A DNA stretch of 6,680 nt, taken from assembly GCA_946480565.1 (NCBI GenBank), contig CAMLKR010000130.1, positions 1 through 6,680 on the forward strand. Reading direction: 5' to 3'. The notes below the pieces were generated by a model. The model did not search any database, was not told the origin of the DNA, and worked only from the letters and a program-made list of their open reading frames with translations. Source of the DNA: an uncultured Arenimonas sp. Its GTDB lineage: Bacteria > Pseudomonadota > Gammaproteobacteria > Xanthomonadales > Xanthomonadaceae. The position numbers and the translations under genes were made by a program. The number at the start of each line of letters is the position of its first letter. Position 1 is the first letter of the stretch. Positions 1 through 6,680 of this stretch are shown here, in pieces.

Positions 1-2
1 GG

Positions 3-1232
3 CTGATCGTCGAAGACCTGGTGATGGTGCTGGCCCTGGTGCTGCTGCCGGCGCTCGCCGAATCCATGGGCACGCCCGGCGACGGCGCGCCGGCGGCGGG
101 TTCGATCGCCGGCTCGCTGGGCCTGACCCTGCTGAAGGTCGGCGCCTTCGTCACGCTGATGATGGTGGTCGGCCGGCGTGCCATCCCCTGGCTGCTGGAG
201 CGCATCGCCGGCACCGGGTCGCGCGAACTGTTCACCCTGGCGGTGCTGGCGATCGCGCTGGGCGTGGCCTTCGGGTCGGCCAAGCTTTTCGGCGTTTCCT
301 TCGCGCTCGGGGCGTTCTTCGCCGGCATGCTGCTCAACGGCGACCTGAGCCACAAGGCGGCCTCGGACTCGCTGCCGCTGCGCGATGCGTTCGCGGTGCT
401 GTTCTTCGTCTCGGTGGGCATGCTGTTCGACCCCATGATCCTGGTCGAACAGCCGCTGCCGGTGGTGGCGACCTTCCTGATCATCACGCTCGGCAAGTCG
501 CTGGCGGCCTTCGTGATCGTGCGCGCCTTCGGCCACCCCAACAGCACGGCGCTGACGATCTCGGCCAGCCTGGCGCAGATCGGCGAGTTCTCTTTCATCC
601 TCGCCGGCCTGGGCGTATCGCTCGCCATCCTGCCCGAGGACGGCCGCGACCTGGTGCTGGCCGGCGCCCTGCTGTCGATCATCGCCAATCCGCTGATCTT
701 CGCCGTGCTCGACCAGTGGCAGGCGGGCCAGGCGAAAGCGACGGCGGACGCTGCGCCGCAGCCCACGCCGCCGGTGGACATCGGACCGGCGCGCCCCACC
801 GGGGCCCACGCCATCCTGGTCGGTTATGGCCGGGTCGGCCACGAGATCGCCAAGCTGCTGCGCGACCGCCAGGTGCCGCTGGTGGTGATCGACGACGACA
901 TGGACCTGGTGCAGAAGGCGCGTGCGGCCGGTTTCCCGGCGATCCGAGGCAATGCGGCCGCGCACCGCGTGCTCGACGAAGCCCACCCCGCCAGCGCCCT
1001 GCTGGCGGTGCTGGCGATCCCGCAGGCGCTGGAGGCCGGCGAGGTGGTGGCCCGGCTGCGGGCGCTCAACCCCGGGCTGACCATCCTGGCGCGCGCGCAC
1101 AGCGACCGCGAGGTGAAGCACCTGCTGGCCCACGGCGCCGACGGGGCCGTGCTGGCCGAAAAGGAGCTGGCCCACAGCATGGCCGAAATGGCGCTGTCGG
1201 CGCCGCCGTTCCGCAGGCCGCGACCGGCCTGA
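3..1232 (+). CDS. ybaL: YbaL-type CPA2 cation:proton antiporter (5' partial)
   Basis: Inner-membrane monovalent cation/proton exchanger of the Kef/YbaL branch of the CPA2 family. The reading frame is open to the window edge, beginning with LIVEDLVMVLALVLLPALAE, a transmembrane segment typical of the middle of these proteins. The GTG at 21 is therefore not the start, and roughly the first 150 residues are missing. The 409 visible residues show about seven hydrophobic segments, a conserved GKS in a membrane helix (about residue 164), and the CPA2 signature QIGEF (192-196). A Pro/Ala-rich linker (about 236-266) leads to a TrkA-N (RCK) domain with the dinucleotide-binding motif GYGRVG (274-279) and an acidic strand end (VVIDDD). 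The domain then follows the YbaL pattern: GNAA, an EAGE segment, ILARAH and a final KELAHSM. YbaL is thought to export K+ or Na+ in exchange for protons under nucleotide control; the actual ion cannot be read from sequence. KefB/KefC are the alternative, but the C-terminal domain fits YbaL better. Confidence 0.88.
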   Translation: MIVEDLVMVLALVLLPALAESMGTPGDGAPAAGSIAGSLGLTLLKVGAFVTLMMVVGRRAIPWLLERIAGTGSRELFTLAVLAIALGVAFGSAKLFGVSFALGAFFAGMLLNGDLSHKAASDSLPLRDAFAVLFFVSVGMLFDPMILVEQPLPVVATFLIITLGKSLAAFVIVRAFGHPNSTALTISASLAQIGEFSFILAGLGVSLAILPEDGRDLVLAGALLSIIANPLIFAVLDQWQAGQAKATADAAPQPTPPVDIGPARPTGAHAILVGYGRVGHEIAKLLRDRQVPLVVIDDDMDLVQKARAAGFPAIRGNAAAHRVLDEAHPASALLAVLAIPQALEAGEVVARLRALNPGLTILARAHSDREVKHLLAHGADGAVLAEKELAHSMAEMALSAPPFRRPRPA

Positions 1233-1235
1233 TCC

Positions 1236-1247
1236 GCCGGCGCCGGC
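1236..1247 (+). terminator. Possible weak terminator after the antiporter gene
   Basis: A 12-base perfect palindrome, GCCGGCGCCGGC, begins four bases after the antiporter stop codon and is followed by CGGTTCATC. As RNA it can only fold with a very small loop, and there is no T tract. It may slow transcription, but it is poor evidence for an intrinsic terminator. GC-rich palindromes of this length are also common by chance at this base composition. Confidence 0.2.
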
Positions 1248-1260
1248 CGGTTCATCAGCC

Positions 1261-1277
1261 CATCACCAAGGGTGATG
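1261..1277. promoter_or_regulatory. Perfect inverted repeat upstream of the receptor gene, candidate operator
   Basis: CATCACC-AAG-GGTGATG is a perfect 7-base inverted repeat with a 3-base spacer, centred about 70 bases upstream of the receptor ATG. It is less GC-rich than its surroundings. Position and symmetry suit a dimeric regulator's binding site overlapping or just upstream of the receptor promoter. It does not resemble an AT-rich Fur box. No convincing -35/-10 pair could be identified in this interval, so the promoter itself is not called. It could instead be an RNA hairpin at the end of the antiporter transcript. Confidence 0.35.
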
Positions 1278-1324
1278 TGGCCTGCTTCGGCCAAGCGTGG
1301 TAGACAAGGCCTGCCACCCACCGC

Positions 1325-1329
1325 AGGAG
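1325..1329 (+). promoter_or_regulatory. Ribosome binding site of the TonB-dependent receptor
   Basis: AGGAG lies nine bases before the ATG at 1339. It decides the start: the in-frame GTG at 1297 would add 14 polar residues in front of a perfectly formed signal peptide and would place this Shine-Dalgarno sequence inside the coding region. Confidence 0.8.
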
Positions 1330-1338
1330 TGCCCGACC

Positions 1339-3714
1339 ATGCGTCCGACCCCGCTCGCCCTCGCGCTGTTTGCCGCCCTCGCCAGCCCGCTGGCCCTGGC
1401 CCAGGCGCCCGCCGACGAACCCACCGATGACGACACCACCATGCTCGACTCGGTGATCGTCACCGGCACCCGGGTGCAGGACCGCACCGTGGCCGAGTCG
1501 CTGGCGCCGATCGACATCCTGACCGGCGAAGCGCTGCAGGCCACCGGCACCATCGAGCTGGCGACCGCGCTGTCGCGCACCCTGCCCTCGCTGAACTTCC
1601 CGCGCCCGGCGATCAACGACGGCACCGACACCGTGCGTCCGGCCCAGATCCGCGGCCTGTCGCCGGACCACGTGCTGGTGCTGGTGAACGGCAAGCGCTA
1701 CCACTCCGGCGCCCTGGTGAACGTCAACGGCTCGCAGGGCCGCAGCTCGTCGCCGGTGGACCTGAACTCGATACCGATCGCGGCGATCGAGCGGGTGGAA
1801 GTGCTGCGCGACGGTGCCTCGGCCCAGTACGGCTCGGATGCCATCGCCGGCGTGATCAACATCGTGCTCAAGGGCAGCGACTCCGGCGGCAGCGTGGCCG
1901 CGCGCGCGGGCCAGTACAGCGCCGGCGACGGCCAGCAGTACCAGCTCGGCGCCGACGCCGGCTTCGGGCTCGGCGACGGCTTCATCCACCTCGCCGCCCA
2001 GGCCGGCCACCAGGACCAGACCGACCGCGCCCGCCCCTTCATCGGCACGCCTTCGCCGACGTCGGCGCCGCTGGGCCGGGTCGTGCAGCGTTACGGCGAC
2101 CCGGAGGTCGACTACCACTCGCTCACCGTCAACGCCGAGCTGCCGCTGGGCGAAGACAAGGCGCTTTACGCCACCGGCATCTACACCGAACGCGACGCGC
2201 TTTCGAACGGCTTCTTCCGCCCTGCCGGCGACGCCCGCAACATCCCTTCCATCTACCCGGACGGCTTCCTGCCGCAGATCAACAACGTCTCCACCGACTA
2301 CCACGGCGGCATCGGCTTCAAGGCCACCACGGCGGGCGGCACCCGGATCGACATCAGCTACACGCACGGCTCCAACGAGCTGAGCTTCGACATCCTCAAC
2401 ACCCTCAACCGCAGCCTCGGACCGACGTCGCCGACGCAGTTCTACGCCGGCGCCCTCGAGGTCGAGCAGGACGTGCTGAACGTCGACCTGAGCACGCCGC
2501 TGGACTGGGGCATGGACTACCCGGTGACCTTCTCCTACGGCGCCGAATACCGCGAGGACCGCTTCACCCAGTCGCCGGGCGAACCCGACTCCTATGCCCT
2601 GGGCAGCTTCGCGGCGTTGCCCGGCGCCCAGGTGTTCCCGGGCTTCAAGCCCACCGACGGCGGCGAGTTCGACCGCCACAACGTCTCGGTCTACGCCGGC
2701 CTGGAGGGCGACCTGAGCGAAAAGTTCAGCATGGGCCTGGCCGCCCGCTACGAGGACTACAGCGATTTCGGCACCAGCACCAACTGGAAGCTGTCGTCCC
2801 GCTACGCCTTCTCCGAGGCCGTGGCCCTGCGCGCCACGGCGTCCACCGGCTTCCGGGCGCCGTCGCTGCAGCAACAGTACTTCCAGTCCACCGCCACCAA
2901 CTTCATCGGCGGCGTGCCCTTCGACATCGTCACCTTCCGCGTCAACAACCCGGCCGCCATCGCCCTGGGCGCCGAGCCGCTGCGCGCCGAGGAGTCGACC
3001 AACTTCAGCCTGGGCCTGGTGCTGCAGCCGGCGGACGCGCTCTACATCACCATCGACGCCTACCAGATCGAGGTCGAGGACCGCATCACGCTGTCGGAGA
3101 ACCTGACCAGCACCGCGGTGCGCAACTACCTCAACGCCAACGGGTTCCCCGGCGTCGGCGGCGGCCGCTATTTCACCAATGCCATCGACACCACCACCCG
3201 CGGCCTCGACATCATCGGCACCTACCGCTGGGACCTGGACAACGGCGCCTTCGACCTGACGGTCGGCCTGAACCTCAACAAGACCGAGATCGACCGCATC
3301 GCGGCCAACCCGCCGGCGCTGAGCCTGATCGACCCGACCGCGGTGCGTTTCGGCCGGGTCGAGCTCGGCCGCTTCGAGGTCGGCGCGCCGCGCGACAAGC
3401 TGCAGATCGGCGGCCTCTGGCAGGTGGGCAACTTCGAGTTCGGCGCCACCAGCACCCGCTACGGCGAGATCACGGTGCTCAATGCCGATCCCAGCCGCGA
3501 CCAGACCTTCAGCGCCGAATGGACGCTCGACCTGTCGGTGGCCTACACCCTGGACCAGTGGAAGTTCACCCTGGGTGGCGACAACGTGTTCGACAACTAT
3601 CCGGACGAGGTGCTGTTCGCCAACTCGACCTTCGGCCAGCTGCCCTACAGCGGCAGCGCGCCCTTCGGCTTCAACGGCTCCTACCTGTACTTCAACGTCG
3701 GCTACCAGTGGTGA
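1339..3714 (+). CDS. TonB-dependent outer membrane receptor
   Basis: Gated outer-membrane channel that takes up a bound ligand using energy from the TonB-ExbB-ExbD complex. The 791-residue protein begins with a Sec signal peptide (hydrophobic core LALALFAALASPLALA, likely cleavage after residue 21 or 23). A short acidic stretch precedes the TonB box region, LDSVIVTGTR (36-45). The plug domain spans about 48-178 and shows the usual elements: AQIRGL, VLVNGKRYHS (115-123), and VEVLRDGASAQYGSDAIAGV with the following INIV (153-176). The remainder alternates as a 22-strand barrel would, with RYEDYSDFG and GFRAPS in the middle, the late DNVFDNYP motif (748-755), and a C-terminal aromatic strand ending YFNVGYQW, suited to BAM recognition. 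The gene stands alone: no TonB, periplasmic binding protein, ABC permease, sigma/anti-sigma pair or degradative enzyme adjoins it. Ligand is therefore unknown; siderophores, cobalamin and oligosaccharides are all handled by this superfamily. It has its own ribosome binding site and a strong terminator, consistent with monocistronic transcription. Confidence 0.93.
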   Translation: MRPTPLALALFAALASPLALAQAPADEPTDDDTTMLDSVIVTGTRVQDRTVAESLAPIDILTGEALQATGTIELATALSRTLPSLNFPRPAINDGTDTVRPAQIRGLSPDHVLVLVNGKRYHSGALVNVNGSQGRSSSPVDLNSIPIAAIERVEVLRDGASAQYGSDAIAGVINIVLKGSDSGGSVAARAGQYSAGDGQQYQLGADAGFGLGDGFIHLAAQAGHQDQTDRARPFIGTPSPTSAPLGRVVQRYGDPEVDYHSLTVNAELPLGEDKALYATGIYTERDALSNGFFRPAGDARNIPSIYPDGFLPQINNVSTDYHGGIGFKATTAGGTRIDISYTHGSNELSFDILNTLNRSLGPTSPTQFYAGALEVEQDVLNVDLSTPLDWGMDYPVTFSYGAEYREDRFTQSPGEPDSYALGSFAALPGAQVFPGFKPTDGGEFDRHNVSVYAGLEGDLSEKFSMGLAARYEDYSDFGTSTNWKLSSRYAFSEAVALRATASTGFRAPSLQQQYFQSTATNFIGGVPFDIVTFRVNNPAAIALGAEPLRAEESTNFSLGLVLQPADALYITIDAYQIEVEDRITLSENLTSTAVRNYLNANGFPGVGGGRYFTNAIDTTTRGLDIIGTYRWDLDNGAFDLTVGLNLNKTEIDRIAANPPALSLIDPTAVRFGRVELGRFEVGAPRDKLQIGGLWQVGNFEFGATSTRYGEITVLNADPSRDQTFSAEWTLDLSVAYTLDQWKFTLGGDNVFDNYPDEVLFANSTFGQLPYSGSAPFGFNGSYLYFNVGYQW

Positions 3715-3739
3715 CGCGTCCGTCGCGATGACCTGGCGC

Positions 3740-3765
3740 AGCGGGCCCGGATTTCCGGGCCCGCT
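3740..3765 (+). terminator. Intrinsic terminator of the TonB-dependent receptor gene
   Basis: A perfect 11-base-pair stem (AGCGGGCCCGG / CCGGGCCCGCT) with an ATTT loop begins 25 bases after the receptor stop codon and is followed by GTCTTTC. The short T-rich run lies on the plus-strand side only; on the minus strand the stem is followed by GCGCCA. It therefore terminates the receptor transcript best, although the same hairpin lies 38 bases beyond the stop codon of the convergent photolyase-like gene and may also protect that transcript's 3' end. Confidence 0.78.
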
Positions 3766-3802
3766 GTCTTTCGGGCGCCGGCCGCCGGTCGTTCGCGCCG
3801 CC

Positions 3803-5335
3803 TCAGAACAGCTCGCCCTGCGGCGCGCCTGCCGGTGGCACCGGCCCGTCGTCCCGGGCGGCGCGGCGCCCCCGGGCCGGCGGCCGCGCCCGGCTGCCGT
3901 GTTTTTCGAACACCCGCCGGCTCTCCTCGCGTTCGACATGGGCGCGCTTCCAGGCCGTCAGCCGGGCGCGGGCCTCGCGCGCGGCCTGTTCGTGGTCGCG
4001 GACCGGCGCGGGATAGGTGCCGCCGATGCGCAGGCCGGCCTGGCGCTGCTGCGCGGCGCCCATCAACCAGGGGGTGTGGATCCAGTCGTCCGGCACGCCG
4101 GCCAGTTCCGGCAGCCAGCGGCGGATGAAGGCACCCTGCGGGTCCTGGTCCTGCGACTGCTTCACCGGGTTGTACATGCGCGGGATGTTGATGCCGGTGA
4201 CGCCGGCCTGCATCTGCACCTGCGGGTAATGGATGCCAGGCTCGTAGTCGGTGAACCAGCGCGCCAGCTGCCGCGCCGGTTCCGGCCAGTGCAGCCAGAG
4301 GTGGTAGCTGCTGATGGACACCAGCATCGCCCGCATCCGGAAGTTCAGCCAGCCGGTCTGCTGCAGCGAACGCAGGCAGGCGTCGACGAAGGGCCAGCCG
4401 GTTTCCGCGCGCCGCCAGGCGCCGAACCACTCGGGATTGAAGTGGTCCTCGCGCAGGCCGTCGAAGCCGCGGTGCACGTTGCGGAACTCGATCTGTGGCT
4501 CGCTTTCAAGCTTCTGGATGAAGTGGCAGTGCCAGTGCAGGCGCTTTCCCAGCGACGCCAGGTCGCGCGCGGGCACCGGCCCGGCGGCCTCGCCCGCGGC
4601 GCGGATCGCATGCACGACCTCGCGCAGGGAAAGCGCGCCGGTGGCCAGCGCGACCGAAAACCGGGAACAGCGGGTTTCGGCGCTGAGCGGGCTGCTCATG
4701 CCGCGCTGGTAGCCGGCGCCGCGGCCGGACAGGAAGGTCTGCAGCGCGCGTTCGCCGCGGCGGCGGCCACCGTGCTGGCGGCCGGGACAGGGATCGGGCG
4801 CGATGCCGAGCGCGCCGGCCGCCGGAATCGCGCCGGGCGCGATGTCGGGAACGGGCGTGATCGCGGGCTCGGCCAGCGGCACCGGCGCCATCCGCCGCTC
4901 CCACTCCGCTGCCCAGCCGTTTCGGCTGCGGAGCCGGCGTTGCACGCCGCCGCAAGGCGTCTCGCGCCAAAGGATGCCGCGGTCGCGGGCCCAGGTGGCG
5001 ACCCTGCGGTCGCGCGCGAAGGTCCAGGCGTTGCCGGTCTCTTCGTGCGACCACAGAGCGGCCAGGCCGTGGTCGCGATGCAGCTGTTCGAACACCTCGA
5101 CCACGTCGCCGACGCGCACGACCAGCGGCTGGCCCAGGCGGGCCAGGTCGTCCCGGAGTTCCTGCAGGGCTTCCGCCGTGGCCGCCCACTGGCGCCCGCT
5201 GGCATCGGGCAGCCCCCAGTAGGCGGGTTCGGCCACATAGACCGGCAGCACCGGACCGCGCGCGGCGGCGGCGCACAGCGGGGCATGGTCATGCGTGCGC
5301 AGGTCGCGCTTGAACCAGACGAGATGGACGGGCAT
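3803..5335 (-). CDS. Cryptochrome/photolyase family FAD protein with non-canonical active site
   Basis: Light-dependent flavoprotein of the photolyase/cryptochrome superfamily, 510 residues, likely cytosolic. The ATG at 5335 is chosen because [20 protein letters not shown] is the classic N-terminus; the frame stays open 72 codons further upstream, but that part reads as unrelated and overlaps clpB. Only a weak GCAGG precedes the start. Residues 1-150 form the Rossmann-like antenna domain (including SHEETGNAW, 96-104). After a Pro/Gly/Arg-rich linker comes the helical FAD domain: SSPLSAE (214-220) leading into [30 protein letters not shown] (267-280), [11 protein letters not shown] (327-337), [16 protein letters not shown] (363-378) and [12 protein letters not shown] (388-399). 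Against E. coli PhrB, W277, W338, R342, R344, W359 and D372 are kept. E274, N341, N378, W306 and W382 are replaced by R265, F332, H369, D297 and V373 (hand alignment). The family is secure; CPD repair is not. It may be a divergent repair enzyme or a photoreceptor. The C-terminus is Arg/Pro-rich and ends in GELF. Confidence 0.9.
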   Translation of the reverse strand: MPVHLVWFKRDLRTHDHAPLCAAAARGPVLPVYVAEPAYWGLPDASGRQWAATAEALQELRDDLARLGQPLVVRVGDVVEVFEQLHRDHGLAALWSHEETGNAWTFARDRRVATWARDRGILWRETPCGGVQRRLRSRNGWAAEWERRMAPVPLAEPAITPVPDIAPGAIPAAGALGIAPDPCPGRQHGGRRRGERALQTFLSGRGAGYQRGMSSPLSAETRCSRFSVALATGALSLREVVHAIRAAGEAAGPVPARDLASLGKRLHWHCHFIQKLESEPQIEFRNVHRGFDGLREDHFNPEWFGAWRRAETGWPFVDACLRSLQQTGWLNFRMRAMLVSISSYHLWLHWPEPARQLARWFTDYEPGIHYPQVQMQAGVTGINIPRMYNPVKQSQDQDPQGAFIRRWLPELAGVPDDWIHTPWLMGAAQQRQAGLRIGGTYPAPVRDHEQAAREARARLTAWKRAHVEREESRRVFEKHGSRARPPARGRRAARDDGPVPPAGAPQGELF

Positions 5336-5399
5336 GCACGGAGCCTGCCCGCCCCTGCGTGAATCCCTTGTGCGAAGTCCGGGCGCGGCGCGCGCGGAA

Positions 5400-5423
5400 G
5401 GGAGCCCCGGACCCGGGGCTCCC
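5400..5423 (-). terminator. Hairpin after clpB, probable terminator or attenuator
   Basis: A perfect 11-base inverted repeat, GGGAGCCCCGG-AC-CCGGGGCTCCC, lies six bases beyond the clpB stop codon on the minus strand. The two-base spacer means the innermost pairs must open to form a loop. On the minus strand the stem is followed only by TTCC, so the T tract is poor. It probably marks the end of most clpB transcripts, with some read-through to the photolyase-like gene that begins 64 bases further on. The 94 bases between clpB and that gene hold nothing else I can support; no clear promoter was found. Confidence 0.55.
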
Positions 5424-5429
5424 GGCGCC

Positions 5430-6680
<1,251 letters not shown>

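Noticed and set aside
1278..1293. TGGCC-TGCTTC-GGCCA hairpin upstream of the receptor gene
   Set aside because: Five-base arms made almost entirely of G and C are expected often by chance at this composition, and there is no T tract or known motif.
1298..1308. TGGTAGACAAG as a possible -10 region for the receptor
   Set aside because: It matches the consensus in only about half the positions, and no acceptable -35 element lies at the right distance.
1255..3939. An 894-codon open frame on the minus strand opposite the TonB-dependent receptor
   Set aside because: It is antisense to a gene with an unmistakable signal peptide, plug and barrel. Its translation is a low-complexity Val/Ala/Gly/Arg/Asp mixture with no domain motifs, which is what a stop-poor antisense frame of a GC-rich gene produces.
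3482..5362. A 626-codon open frame on the plus strand across the end of the receptor gene and the photolyase-like gene
   Set aside because: It overlaps the receptor terminator and runs antisense to a recognisable FAD-binding domain. The translation has no coherent motifs, and stop scarcity from high GC explains its length.

Overview
The window is very GC-rich and densely coding, with GC-ending codons throughout. It carries four protein genes and no RNA genes, insertion sequences or CRISPR array. The protein flavour and the gene organisation suggest a gammaproteobacterium of the Xanthomonadaceae/Lysobacteraceae type (Lysobacter, Luteimonas, Arenimonas and relatives). That assignment is an inference from general resemblance and was not tested by a search.

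Layout. (1) Positions 3-1232, plus strand: the C-terminal three quarters or so of a YbaL-type CPA2 cation:proton antiporter with a TrkA-N nucleotide-binding domain; its start lies outside the window. (2) Positions 1233-1338: a 106-base intergenic region with a perfect 7+7 inverted repeat and a good ribosome binding site. (3) Positions 1339-3714, plus strand: a complete TonB-dependent outer membrane receptor with signal peptide, TonB box, plug and barrel, followed by a strong intrinsic terminator at 3740-3765. (4) Positions 3803-5335, minus strand: a complete 510-residue cryptochrome/photolyase family protein, convergent with the receptor. (5) Positions 5430-6680, minus strand: the C-terminal half of the disaggregase ClpB, with a hairpin just after its stop codon.

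The genes do not form an obvious single pathway. Antiporter and receptor are both envelope transport proteins on one strand, but they are separated by a region that looks like it holds its own control signals. The photolyase-like gene lies 94 bases downstream of clpB on the same strand, with a hairpin between them, so it is either partly co-transcribed with a heat-shock chaperone or transcribed alone.

The item most worth attention is the photolyase-like protein. Its fold signatures are intact, but several residues that define a classical CPD photolyase are replaced at the aligned positions: the CPD-contacting Glu and Asn, the flavin N5-facing Asn, and two of the three tryptophans of the electron-transfer chain. 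It should not be annotated as an ordinary CPD photolyase without qualification. I see no evidence of a wholly new multi-gene system here.
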